This document shows, piece after piece, positions 54,190-62,460 of a DNA stretch of 64,000 nt; position 1 is the first letter of the stretch; every line of letters begins with the position of its first letter. The notes beneath the pieces are model-generated. The model ran no database searches, was not told the origin of the DNA, and saw only the letters and a list, made by a program, of their open reading frames with translations. The position numbers and the translations under genes were made by a program. Location of the stretch: NCBI GenBank assembly GCA_963742035.1, contig CAVUKH010000007.1, forward strand, positions 558,001 through 622,000, written 5' to 3'. Source of the stretch: Bog-473 sp963742035. GTDB taxonomy: Bacteria > Actinomycetota > Acidimicrobiia > Acidimicrobiales > RAAP-2.

Positions 54190-54865
54190 GCGTGGACAAA
54201 CGAGTGAGGTCGAGACGGGCCGGGCGGAACGGGAAGGGACCCCGGCGGAGGCCGTTGGGGCCCGAGCACATCCCGCCCGGCAACGCCTCCTCGACGCGGT
54301 CGTGGCGCACTTCACGACGGAGGGGGTGGCCGACCAGAGCCTGCGCCGCATCGCCGAGGCCATCGGGACCAGCCACCGCATGCTCCTCTATCACTTCGGC
54401 TCCAAGGACGGTCTGTTGTTGGCGGTCGTCCGCGTGGTGGAGGCCAGGACCCAGAGTCGGCTGGCCGCGCTGAGCGCGGACGCCCCTGGCGAGACCGATG
54501 CGCTGATCCGCCGGATGTGGGACTACCTGGCCGATCCGGACCTGGCCGACTTCGAGCGCCTGTTCTTCGCGCTCTACGGACGGGCACTGCAGGGCGACGA
54601 CGCCATCCGGCCCCTCCTCGACGAGGACGTGACGCACTGGCTCGACGCCAACGTGGCGCTGTCCGCCCGGTGGGGCGTGCCGGCGGACGTGGCGCGGGCC
54701 CATGCGCGCCTCGGGCTGGCGGTGACGCGGGGCCTGCTGCTGGATCTGCTCGCGACCGGCGATCGTGACGGGGTCGAGGCGGCGCTCGGGGTGTTCGCCG
54801 ACCGCTACCGCGGGCAGTGGTGGGAGGATCAGAAGCAGACCGGCAGCAACGACCGCGCCTCGTAG
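54188..54865 (+). CDS. TetR-family transcriptional regulator
   Basis: Repressor of 225 residues. HTH: VAHFTTEGVADQSLRRIAEA then GTSHRMLLYHFGSKDGLLLAVV (about residues 36-80), a standard TetR N-terminal domain. The C-terminal ligand-binding part is not assigned. ATG 54188 is inside its own operator and needs no ribosome-binding site. Autoregulation and control of the SRPBCC gene are inferred. Its last 37 bases overlap the convergent cold-shock-like gene. Confidence 0.9.
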   Translation: MRGQTSEVETGRAEREGTPAEAVGARAHPARQRLLDAVVAHFTTEGVADQSLRRIAEAIGTSHRMLLYHFGSKDGLLLAVVRVVEARTQSRLAALSADAPGETDALIRRMWDYLADPDLADFERLFFALYGRALQGDDAIRPLLDEDVTHWLDANVALSARWGVPADVARAHARLGLAVTRGLLLDLLATGDRDGVEAALGVFADRYRGQWWEDQKQTGSNDRAS

Positions 54866-55062
54866 ACGCCGCGCTGCCCCGGCGTCACCGTGTAGGCCAC
54901 GACGGTGCCGACTTCGATGCGTCGGCTGCCGTCCGCGATGGCCGTGGCGTGGAACCCGTAGCTCGTGCCGTCGTCGTCGTCGACCACGCCGAGACCGCGC
55001 GCCGGGTCGAAGGACGCCACCCGTCCAAGGTGGGGTCCTGCGGAAGGGACGGAACCGCCCAC
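54829..55062 (-). CDS. Cold-shock-like (CSD) single-domain protein
   Basis: Small protein of 77 residues: GRVASFDPARGLGVVDDDDG is a CSD-like RNP1 region, followed by YGFHATAIADGSRRIEVGT (the RNP2-like FHxTAI) and TPGQRGVYEARSL. Nucleic-acid binding is likely. GTG 55062 is two bases after the hisG stop, without its own ribosome-binding site, so it is translated by coupling. It overlaps tetR by 37 bases at its 3-prime end. The aromatic residues of RNP1 are partly replaced, so binding may differ from CspA. Confidence 0.8.
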   Translation of the reverse strand: MGGSVPSAGPHLGRVASFDPARGLGVVDDDDGTSYGFHATAIADGSRRIEVGTVVAYTVTPGQRGVYEARSLLPVCF

Positions 55063-55063
55063 G

Positions 55064-55960
55064 TCAGTGGACGATCTTGGAGAGTGGGATCTCCAAAATG
55101 TCCGTGGCACCCTGATCGCGCAGCGCCGGGATGAGGATGTTGATGTCGGTCTTGGCCACCACCGCTTCGAGCGCGTAGGCGCCTCCACCCGAGAGCTCCG
55201 AAATCGTCGGCGCGCGCATGGCGGGCAAGACGGCGAGCACCTTGTCGAGGTTGGCCCCCTCGACGTTGAGCTTCACCAGCACCTTGCCCCGCGCCTCGAG
55301 CGTCCCCTGCAACAGCGTGTGGATCTGCTCCATGGCGTGACGCTTGGCGGGATCCGCCGCCGCCGCCGGGTTGGCGATGAGTTCGGTGTGCGACACGAGC
55401 AGCGTCTCGATGACGCGCAATCCCGCGGCGCGCAACGCGCTCCCGGTCTCGGTCATGTCGACGACGGCGTCGGCGATGTCGGGGACCTTGGCCTCGGTGG
55501 CGCCGTAGGAGAGTGCGATGTCGGCCTCGATCCCGTGCGCCTCCAGCGCCTTCCGGGTCAGCTCGGGGTACTCGGTGCTGACACGGAGGCGCCCGGGTCG
55601 ACCGGCGACGGTGGCCGCCAGCTCGGCCAGCGAGTGGGCCGGCGAGTCGGCGCCGACGGCGAGCACCACCCGGGCCGGGTTGGCGGTGTTCTTCGAGTAG
55701 GCGAGCTTGCCGAGCGAGACGACCTCGCTCCCACGCTCCTCGACGCAGTCGCGCCCGGTGATGCCGAGGTCGAAGAGCCCGTCGGCCACGTACACCGGGA
55801 TCTCTTGCGGGCGCAAAATGCGCACCTCGCTGATGCGGGGGTCCTCGATGGTGGCGCGGTAGGCCACGTCCGAGGCGCGGTTGACGCCGAGGTCGGCCTC
55901 CTCGAACAGTTGCATGGTGGCGCGTTCGAGCGAGCCCTTGGGCAGAACGAGGCGGAGCAT
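55064..55960 (-). CDS. hisG: ATP phosphoribosyltransferase, long form
   Basis: First step of histidine synthesis; 298 residues. RLVLPKGSLERATMQLFEEA and GITGRDCVEE open the catalytic domains; DMTETGSALRAAGL is the PRPP loop; the C-terminal HisG_C domain (about 215-298) binds histidine. This is the long form that does not need HisZ. ATG 55960. No other his genes are adjacent; the cold-shock-like gene is coupled to its end. Confidence 0.95.
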   Translation of the reverse strand: MLRLVLPKGSLERATMQLFEEADLGVNRASDVAYRATIEDPRISEVRILRPQEIPVYVADGLFDLGITGRDCVEERGSEVVSLGKLAYSKNTANPARVVLAVGADSPAHSLAELAATVAGRPGRLRVSTEYPELTRKALEAHGIEADIALSYGATEAKVPDIADAVVDMTETGSALRAAGLRVIETLLVSHTELIANPAAAADPAKRHAMEQIHTLLQGTLEARGKVLVKLNVEGANLDKVLAVLPAMRAPTISELSGGGAYALEAVVAKTDINILIPALRDQGATDILEIPLSKIVH

Positions 55961-56030
55961 GGGGCTAGATCTTCGCAGACGCGCCGGGCGTGGCCCGGCC
56001 CGCACGGCGTCGGTCGGGCATGCTGTGCCC

Positions 56031-56426
56031 GTGCCACCGCCCTACGACGCCCGCAACTTCCTGCAGCTCCTCGGTATCGACGTGCCCCTGCCCGACGAGG
56101 ACCGAGACCCCGTGGCCCGCCTGACGGTCTCCCACGTGCTCATCGCCGGCACCGGTTTTCTGTGGGCCCCGGTGGTCATCGCCATGGCAGACGCCCTGTG
56201 TGCGTTCGGGGTGAGCCACCATTGGCCCGAGGGGGCCCGCAGCTTCACCACGGTGGACTGCACGGCCAATTTCGTCTCGAGCGCTCGGGAAGGCGAGCAG
56301 GTCATGGCCACGGCGGCGCCGCTGCATCTCGGGCGTACGACACAAGTGTGGGACGCCACCGTGACCAACGAGAGCACCGAACGGCTGATGGCGTCGTACC
56401 GGTGCACCCAGATCATCCTGTACTGA
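56031..56426 (+). CDS. PaaI/hotdog-fold thioesterase-like protein
   Basis: Small hotdog-fold protein of 131 residues: RLTVSHVLIAGTGFLWAPVV, IAMADALCAFG, TVDCTANFVSSA, and LHLGRTTQVWDATVTNES. The HVLIAGTGFLW helix resembles the acyl-CoA thioesterase family, but the usual catalytic Asp/Asn is not obvious. GTG 56031 has CATGCT six bases upstream, a weak leaderless pattern. It diverges from hisG. Function uncertain. Confidence 0.75.
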   Translation: MPPPYDARNFLQLLGIDVPLPDEDRDPVARLTVSHVLIAGTGFLWAPVVIAMADALCAFGVSHHWPEGARSFTTVDCTANFVSSAREGEQVMATAAPLHLGRTTQVWDATVTNESTERLMASYRCTQIILY

Positions 56427-56454
56427 GCCGGTCTCGTTGGCCTGGCCGACCGGT

Positions 56455-56519
56455 CCGGTCGGGCCGCCCCGACCCGTCCGGTCGGCTCGCTCCGGTCGGG
56501 CCGCTCCGGTCGGCTCGCT
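56455..56519. repeat. 14-bp tandem repeats
   Basis: Three adjacent copies of CCGGTCGG(C/G)(T/C)CGCT at 56478-56491, 56492-56505 and 56506-56519, plus a related copy at 56455-56468, lie in the 96 bp between the thioesterase and hydrolase stops. May vary in copy number. Confidence 0.85.
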
Positions 56520-56522
56520 CGC

Positions 56523-57641
56523 TCAGTCCGATCCCCGGAGGGCCGTCACGTCGGACAGGTCGGAGGCGCTCTCTGCCACCTGTTGGAGGTCGGTCTCGTC
56601 CACCCTGCTGCCGCGCCGGAGGCGCTCCCGCCAGTTGCTCTGGTCGTAGCGGGCCGGCTCGGACCGCTCCATGAACTGGCGCAGCACACGGACGAAGCGC
56701 GCCGGGTCGGTGTGGTGGGGGAAGTGTCCCGCCTCGTCGAACACCTCGAACTCGCTGCCGGGCATCACCGTATGGATCAGGCGGCCGTGGCCCAAGGGGA
56801 TGATGGCGTCACGCCTTCCCCACACGATCAGTGTCGGGATGCCCTCGGCCAGATAGGCCCGGTCCACCATGGTGATCACTTGACCGTTCCAGTCGACACT
56901 CGAACGGAGGGTACGCAGGATGGCCATGCGGGCTTCGGTGTTCGGCAACGCGTCGAACACGGCCTGGATCTCTTCGGCGTCGCGTCCGAGCGCCGTGTCG
57001 AGGACCCGCAGTAACTCCGTACCGACGCGGCTGGCGAAGCGGATCGGCGCCAGGCCCAGGAAGGGCATGAGCAGTTCGATGCCGGGCACCGCCGCAACGC
57101 GCAGCAGCGGGCTGACCGTCCGGCCCACTCCCCCGCTGCCCACCAGGACCAGGCGCTCGCAGCGATCGGGAAATTGGTAGGCGAACTGCGCCGCCACGCC
57201 ACCGCCCAGCGAATGCCCCACGACGGTGACCCGGTCGACCTCGAGCACGCTGAGGAGGTCACGCATGCCGTTGGCGAAGCCGGCCACCGAGTAGTCGGCC
57301 CTCGGCTTCTCGGAGCGGCCGTGCCCCAGCAGGTCCGGGGCGATGACGGTGTAGTGCTCGGCCAGCTGCTCGACTACGGGCCGCCAGCTGTCGGAGCTGT
57401 CGCCGATGCCGTGGATCAGGAGGAGGGCCGGGCCCGACCCGGCCTTGACGTAGGCCCGGCGGTAGCCGTGGATGGTGACGTAGCGCACCGTGAAGGCCCC
57501 CTCGCGCCGGACGCCGGGCCGGAAGCGGATCTCGGCCGGGTCGACCGGACCGTCGGCGCAGAGGTCGTCGGGGCTGCTCGGCGGTGTCGCGTCCGTCTCG
57601 GTCGGGTGTGTCTTCTCCGCCGTGGGCGCCGTCTCACCCAT
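56523..57641 (-). CDS. Alpha/beta hydrolase
   Basis: Serine hydrolase of 372 residues. LLLIHGIGDSSDSWRPVV is the oxyanion region, VGHSLGGG holds the nucleophile Ser (near 147), the acid is likely in VWGRRDAIIP, and EAGHFPH holds the histidine. An N-terminal 40-residue acidic, disordered lead and a C-terminal basic region are present. ATG 57641 has GGGAGA ahead. Substrate unknown; it follows ribH by about 106 bp on the same strand. Confidence 0.88.
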   Translation of the reverse strand: MGETAPTAEKTHPTETDATPPSSPDDLCADGPVDPAEIRFRPGVRREGAFTVRYVTIHGYRRAYVKAGSGPALLLIHGIGDSSDSWRPVVEQLAEHYTVIAPDLLGHGRSEKPRADYSVAGFANGMRDLLSVLEVDRVTVVGHSLGGGVAAQFAYQFPDRCERLVLVGSGGVGRTVSPLLRVAAVPGIELLMPFLGLAPIRFASRVGTELLRVLDTALGRDAEEIQAVFDALPNTEARMAILRTLRSSVDWNGQVITMVDRAYLAEGIPTLIVWGRRDAIIPLGHGRLIHTVMPGSEFEVFDEAGHFPHHTDPARFVRVLRQFMERSEPARYDQSNWRERLRRGSRVDETDLQQVAESASDLSDVTALRGSD

Positions 57642-57747
57642 GCCGATCTCCCGTGCTGGTCCGATGCGCTCGTCGGTGCCACCGTAGGGCTCCGACGTGT
57701 CCGGGCAGTGTCGACCCTGTGAACTGCCGATGAATGGGGTCGCTGGG

Positions 57748-58281
57748 CTAGGACAATGGCGCGCTGCGGAGCAGGCGCACCATCCCGATGCCGGTCAGCG
57801 CCGCTTCTCGGCCTTTGTTGGTGTGGTCGGGCTCGGAGCGCTCCAGCGCCTGGTCGAGCGTGTTGGTGGTGAGCACGCCGAAGATCACGGGCACGCCGGT
57901 GGCCAGCTGCACCTGCTGAATGCCCGAGGCGCACTGCCCCGCCACGAAGTCATAGTGGCCGGTGTCGCCGCGGATGACCGCCCCGAGGCACAGGACGGTG
58001 TCCACCTTGCCGGCGTGGGCGAAGCCCCGGGCCACAATGGGGAGTTCGAACGCGCCCGGCACCCAGGCCACGGTGATGTCCCGTCGGTCGGTGCCCACCT
58101 CGTGCAATGCCTGCAAGGCGCCGTCGAGCAGTCGCAGCGTGATGCCCCCGTTGAACTCGGCGCAAGCGACCCCCACGCGCAGACCGGTGCCGTCGGCCGA
58201 GCCGCGCACGCTGGCTCCGACGCGTGCGGCCACGTCGTCGACCGCGCCATCGGGCAGGGCGACCAGCTCGGACTCGGCCAT
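57748..58281 (-). CDS. ribH: 6,7-dimethyl-8-ribityllumazine synthase
   Basis: Penultimate step of riboflavin synthesis, 177 residues. GVACAEFNGGIT, AWVPGAFELPIVARGFAH, GAVIRGDTGHYDFVAGQC, and FGVLTTNTLDQALERS are the family signature loops. ATG 58281 overlaps the stop of a nine-codon mini-ORF (TGATG). No ribosome-binding site precedes it. Last of ribD-ribBA-ribH. Confidence 0.95.
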   Translation of the reverse strand: MAESELVALPDGAVDDVAARVGASVRGSADGTGLRVGVACAEFNGGITLRLLDGALQALHEVGTDRRDITVAWVPGAFELPIVARGFAHAGKVDTVLCLGAVIRGDTGHYDFVAGQCASGIQQVQLATGVPVIFGVLTTNTLDQALERSEPDHTNKGREAALTGIGMVRLLRSAPLS

Positions 58282-58335
58282 CAGCTGAGGACGGTGGCCG
58301 TCGACGTCACGCCTTCACTGTGGCACAGGATGACG

Positions 58336-59556
58336 TCACAGGACGTCGTCGAGCCCGTGCAGCAGGTGCCCCATCCGCTCGCGCTTGGTGCGCAGGTAGG
58401 CGATGTTCTCGGGGTTCGCCGAGGGCTGCAGCGGGACCCGCTCGGTGATGTCGAGGCCGAAGCCCTCCAGCCCTCCGTACTTGACCGGGTTGTTGGTCAT
58501 GAGGCGCATGGTGGTCACGCCGAGGTCGACCAGCATTTGCGCGCCGATGCCGTACTCCCGGCTGTCGACCGGGAGACCCTGCTGCAGGTTGGCGTCCACC
58601 GTGTCGTGGCCCTCCTCCTGCAGCTGGTACGCCCGGATTTTGTGACCGAGGCCGATGCCACGCCCCTCGTGGCCGCGCAGGTAGATGAGGACGCCGCGCC
58701 CTTCCCTCTCAATCAGGTCGAGCGACGCCTGCAACTGCGGCCCGCAATCACAGCGCAGCGAGCCGAACACGTCACCGGTCAGGCACTCCGAGTGCACTCG
58801 AACCAACACGTCCTCCGTCCCGGCCACCTCACCCATCACGAGCGCCAGGTGTTGCTCGTTGTCCAGGACCGATTCGTAGACAAAGGCCCGGAACTCGCGG
58901 CCCTCGGCCGGGATACGCGCCTCGGAGACGAGCCGCACGAGCTTCTCGTTCTGCCGTCGGTAACGGATGAGGTCTGCGATGGAGATGAGGGGGAGATCGT
59001 GCTTCTTGGCGAAGGTCTCGAGGTCGGCCAGCCGGGCCATCTCCGACTTGTCCTCGGTCACGATCTCGCACAGCACGCCCGCTGGCGTCAGCCCCGCGGC
59101 GCGGGCCAGGTCGACCGTGGCCTCGGTGTGCCCGGCCCGCTTGAGGACGCCCCCGGTGCGGTAACGCAGCGGGAAGATGTGACCGGGCCGATTCAGGTCG
59201 TTCGGGCGCGTCGCGGGATCGCTCAGGGCCGCAATGGTGGCGGCCCGGTCCGCGGCGGAGATCCCGGTCGTCGTGCCGTGGCGGAGGTCCACGCTCACGG
59301 TGAAGGCAGTCCGCTGCGCCTCGGTGTTGGCCGTGACCATGAGGGGCAGTTCCAGCGCGTCCGCCCGCTCGGGCAGCAGCGGGGCGCAGATGACGCCCGA
59401 GGTGTGGGCCAGGAAGAAGGCAATGTTCTCCGGTGTCGCCGCCTCGGCCGCCATTACCAGGTCGCCCTCGTTCTCACGGTCTTCGTCGTCGACCACCACG
59501 GCCATGCCCAGCCGACCGATGGAATCGATCGCCTCCTGCACCTCCGAGAACGCCAT
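58336..59556 (-). CDS. ribBA: Bifunctional DHBP synthase / GTP cyclohydrolase II
   Basis: Both first-branch activities of riboflavin synthesis, 406 residues. N-terminal DHBP synthase has DDEDRENEGDLVMAAE and HTSGVICAPL. C-terminal GTP cyclohydrolase II has SECLTGDVFGSLRCDCGPQL (zinc cysteines) and YLRGHEGRGIGLGHKI. ATG 59556 overlaps the ribD stop as TGATG. Confidence 0.96.
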   Translation of the reverse strand: MAFSEVQEAIDSIGRLGMAVVVDDEDRENEGDLVMAAEAATPENIAFFLAHTSGVICAPLLPERADALELPLMVTANTEAQRTAFTVSVDLRHGTTTGISAADRAATIAALSDPATRPNDLNRPGHIFPLRYRTGGVLKRAGHTEATVDLARAAGLTPAGVLCEIVTEDKSEMARLADLETFAKKHDLPLISIADLIRYRRQNEKLVRLVSEARIPAEGREFRAFVYESVLDNEQHLALVMGEVAGTEDVLVRVHSECLTGDVFGSLRCDCGPQLQASLDLIEREGRGVLIYLRGHEGRGIGLGHKIRAYQLQEEGHDTVDANLQQGLPVDSREYGIGAQMLVDLGVTTMRLMTNNPVKYGGLEGFGLDITERVPLQPSANPENIAYLRTKRERMGHLLHGLDDVL

Positions 59557-60554
59557 CAGGCCGCCACCTCCACTCGAAGATCCTCACCCAGCTGCTCTAT
59601 CGACACCAGCCTGCCCTTCCACACGTCCCCAATTGTGCCAGCCCCGGGGCCTGCGAAAATCGGCCGGCCGTCGTCGCCCCCGAAAAGCACCGGCGCCAGG
59701 TACAGCACATAGCGGTCGACCAGCCCGGCGGCGTGGAAATCGTGGGCCACCGTCGCCCCTCCTTCCACCAGCAGCTGGAGCACGCCACGGCGTCCGAGCT
59801 CGGTCAGCACGTCGCCCAGATCACCCGAGATCTCCAGGGCCGGGCGCACCTTGGCGCCAGCGGGTGCCCGGCCGAGCACGACCCGCAAGGGCTGTTCGCG
59901 CTCGATGCCGTCGTCGAGGCGGACCGTGAGCGCAGGGTCGTCGACCCGCACGGTGCCGGCCCCGACCAGGACGGCGTCGGAGTGGGCGCGGAGCCGGTGC
60001 ACGTCACGGCGCGCCGCCTCGCCGGTGATCCAGCGGCTGGTGCCGTCCGGTGCCGCCGTCCGGCCGTCGAGGCTGGCCGCCAACTTCAGCACCACCCAGG
60101 GCTGCCCCGTCGTCCGGTGCTTGCAATAGGGGGCCAACTGCTCGGCGACCTCGTCGGCGGCCACTCCGACCGTGACGTCCAGACCGGCGGCGCGCAGCGC
60201 GGCGATACCGCGGCCGGCGACCCGCTCGTCGGGGTCCTCGATGCCGACGACGACCCGGGCCACACCCGCTGCGATGATGGCGTCGCTGCAGGGCGGGGTG
60301 CGACCGTGGTGGGCGCAGGGCTCCAGGGTCACATACAGCGTGGCTCCCCTGGCGGCCTCTCCGGCCGCGGCCAGGGCGGCCACCTCGGCGTGGGGCCCGC
60401 CCGGTGGTGCCGTCGCTCCGGCGAACACCGTCCCGCCGTCCGGGCCGCGGCCCGGTGGGACGACGACGCTGCCCACCCAGGGGTTGGGCGCCGTGGTCGA
60501 ACGGACCGTTGCCGCCTGCGCCAGCGCTCGGCGCATGTGCTCCACGTCGTCCAT
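59556..60554 (-). CDS. ribD: Bifunctional riboflavin deaminase/reductase
   Basis: 332 residues. N-terminal deaminase with zinc motifs PHAEVAAL and EPCAHHGRTPPC; C-terminal reductase with ASLDGRTA, SRWITGE and VEGGATVAHDF. ATG 60554 is chosen (AAGGA seven bases upstream); the frame continues upstream to 61004 without family similarity. It heads the rib operon, but riboflavin synthase (ribE), normally next, is not present. Confidence 0.95.
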   Translation of the reverse strand: MDDVEHMRRALAQAATVRSTTAPNPWVGSVVVPPGRGPDGGTVFAGATAPPGGPHAEVAALAAAGEAARGATLYVTLEPCAHHGRTPPCSDAIIAAGVARVVVGIEDPDERVAGRGIAALRAAGLDVTVGVAADEVAEQLAPYCKHRTTGQPWVVLKLAASLDGRTAAPDGTSRWITGEAARRDVHRLRAHSDAVLVGAGTVRVDDPALTVRLDDGIEREQPLRVVLGRAPAGAKVRPALEISGDLGDVLTELGRRGVLQLLVEGGATVAHDFHAAGLVDRYVLYLAPVLFGGDDGRPIFAGPGAGTIGDVWKGRLVSIEQLGEDLRVEVAA

Positions 60555-60597
60555 GGTCAGGTCCTTGCCCGGGGTGGGTCCCCGGCCTTGTGCCACA

Positions 60598-60626
60598 ATA
60601 CTAGAACACGTTTCATTTTTTGTCGA
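60598..60626 (-). promoter_or_regulatory. ribD operon promoter with KstR-like palindrome
   Basis: TCGACA (60621-60626), 17-base spacer, TAGTAT (60598-60603) on the minus strand. Inside lies TAGAACACGTTTCA (60602-60615), which fits the TnnAACnnGTTnnA consensus known for KstR-type TetR repressors. No FMN riboswitch features were seen. Confidence 0.6.
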
Positions 60627-60658
60627 GACTGGCAGGTCAGAGGAGCGGACAGGCGCTC

Positions 60659-61336
60659 TCAGGCCCGGTGGAGGAGCGGGATCAGGCCCGTCACGTCCGC
60701 AATGAGGGCCGTGGGGGCGGCCGCCAGCATGGCGACGTCGTCGTGGGCGCCGCTGAGGACGCCGATGACCGCCCCGGCGTCGGCGGCGTGCCCGGCCTCG
60801 AGGTCGCTGCTCGTGTCCCCCACCACCACGACCGCGTGCGGATCGTCCACTCCGAGGCGGGCCATGGCGCCGAGGATCAGGTCCGGCGCCGGACGGCCCC
60901 GGCCCACGTCGGCCGGCGACAGCGCAAGGTCGACTTCGGCGCGCCAGCCCAGGGCGTCGACCAACGCGTCGCGGGTCGAGGGCGCGAAGCCGGTCGTCAG
61001 ACACACCTGCACCCCGGCGGCGCGGAGGTCGCGCAGCACCTGGAGCGCTCCGGGGATCTCGCGGACGTCGCCGGCTGCGACGATCGCCTCGTAGGCGGCG
61101 GCGAAGGCAGCCGTGGCCTCCCTCGCCTCGTCCTTGTCGAGCAGCGAGGCGAACACATCCGCCTTGGACCAGCCCATCGTCTGGCGCACCACAACCTGGG
61201 CCTCCTCGAAGAACCTGCTCCCCGGCGTGATGCCCACGGCCGCCAGGGCGCTCGTGAACGCCGCCTCGACAGCTCCGTCGTCGCGCACCGTCGTGCCGGC
61301 CATGTCGAGGCAGGCCAGCACGAAGGGGCCGATCAC
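60659..61336 (-). CDS. Phosphonatase-like HAD hydrolase (TIGR03351-like)
   Basis: HAD-superfamily enzyme of 225 residues. LACLDMAGTTV is the nucleophile motif with the AGT of phosphonoacetaldehyde hydrolases; TTGFAPSTRD is motif II and VVVVGDTSSDLEAG motif IV. The small cap domain lies between (about 20-85). GTG 61336 overlaps the upstream oxidoreductase gene as GTGA. Pairing with a TIGR03364-type oxidoreductase is known for phosphonate use, from memory. The lysine of PhnX cap is not evident. Confidence 0.83.
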   Translation of the reverse strand: MIGPFVLACLDMAGTTVRDDGAVEAAFTSALAAVGITPGSRFFEEAQVVVRQTMGWSKADVFASLLDKDEAREATAAFAAAYEAIVAAGDVREIPGALQVLRDLRAAGVQVCLTTGFAPSTRDALVDALGWRAEVDLALSPADVGRGRPAPDLILGAMARLGVDDPHAVVVVGDTSSDLEAGHAADAGAVIGVLSGAHDDVAMLAAAPTALIADVTGLIPLLHRA

Positions 61337-62460
61337 GGCGCCACCCCGGCCGCCCGCAGGGTATCGGCGGCGATGGCCGGAGAGCACGTCATACCGCGTC
61401 CGCCTGGTCCGGTCACCAGCCACACCCCCGCCTCGATCTCCTGGCGCAGACAGACGGCACCGTCGACACACTGCGCGTAGACGCCCTCCCAACGGCGCTG
61501 CACCCGGGGAAGCTCCGCCCCGAGAATCCGCTCCGCCCGCGCCAGGAGCTCACGCGTCGGGTCCTCGCACAGCGCGAAGTCGAACGGCTCCCCATACGCG
61601 TGCGTGTCCCCGATGGTCAACCCCCCGTCGGGGCGCTGCACCACCAGCAACTGCAGGTGGTGCGCCGCCGCCATGGGTGTCTGCTCCGCGAGCTGCGCCA
61701 GCGGCGCAGACTCGTAGGCCGGGTAGTAACGCAGCGTGTCGGCGTCGGCCAGCGATGTCGTCAACGAGCAGGCGAACGGCGCCGTCTGCACCATCTGCAG
61801 CCGGACGCGGCGCAGGCGGGACGCGAGCGCCGCCGTGCCGGGGAGGTGGTCGTAGGCGGCGCCGGTGGCGAGCACGATGAGGTCTCCCTCCCAGCGGGCC
61901 CCCGAGGCGTCGATGAGCGCGTGCCGCTCGACGGCGGCGACACGGTGACCGGGATGGAAGCGGTAGCGCGGGCCGTACGTCGTCGCCATGTGGTCGCGCA
62001 GTGCCCCCAATGCGAGACGGGGCTCGACGACCGCGTCCTCCCTGCAGTGCAGCGCGCCCTCGATGTCTCCCCGGACCGCCGGGTTGCGGGCACGCGCGTC
62101 GTCGGGCTCCAAGAACGAGATGCCACGCGCCGCCGCGTCGGGGTGCGCTGCGAACGATGCCATCACGTCCCGGGCCGTGACGTCGGTGGCGACGGTGAGC
62201 GACGTCATGGGGCGAAAGCCGATGCGCGGCACCGCGGCACCGATCTCCTCCCAACGCCGGCGGGCCCGGCGCGCCACCTCGAGCTCCTCCCCCGAACGGC
62301 GGCCACTGACCCAGATCAGACCGAAATTGCGCACCGAGGCTCCCGTGGGCGCCGCGTCGGCTTCCAGGTGGTCGACCTCGAAGCCGGCCTCCGTCAACTC
62401 GAGCGCGTGCCAGGAGCCGACGATGCCGCCCCCCGCGACCACCGCCCGGCCGGTCGTCAC
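61333..62460 (-). CDS. FAD-dependent oxidoreductase, TIGR03364 (phosphonate-associated) type
   Basis: DAO/GlpD-fold flavoenzyme of 375 residues: N-terminal AVVAGGGIVGSWHALELTEA FAD motif, VRNFGLIWVSGRRSGEELEV as in the TIGR03364 family, and C-terminal GPGGRGMT. From memory this family is associated with phosphonatase-like HAD proteins and proposed to oxidise aminoethylphosphonates. GTG 62460 overlaps rpe as GTGA and the HAD gene overlaps its end, so the three are one operon. Confidence 0.85.
   Translation of the reverse strand: MTTGRAVVAGGGIVGSWHALELTEAGFEVDHLEADAAPTGASVRNFGLIWVSGRRSGEELEVARRARRRWEEIGAAVPRIGFRPMTSLTVATDVTARDVMASFAAHPDAAARGISFLEPDDARARNPAVRGDIEGALHCREDAVVEPRLALGALRDHMATTYGPRYRFHPGHRVAAVERHALIDASGARWEGDLIVLATGAAYDHLPGTAALASRLRRVRLQMVQTAPFACSLTTSLADADTLRYYPAYESAPLAQLAEQTPMAAAHHLQLLVVQRPDGGLTIGDTHAYGEPFDFALCEDPTRELLARAERILGAELPRVQRRWEGVYAQCVDGAVCLRQEIEAGVWLVTGPGGRGMTCSPAIAADTLRAAGVAP

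Noticed and set aside
60555..60658. FMN riboswitch upstream of ribD
   Set aside because: The conserved RFN element sequence is absent; only a promoter and palindrome are seen.
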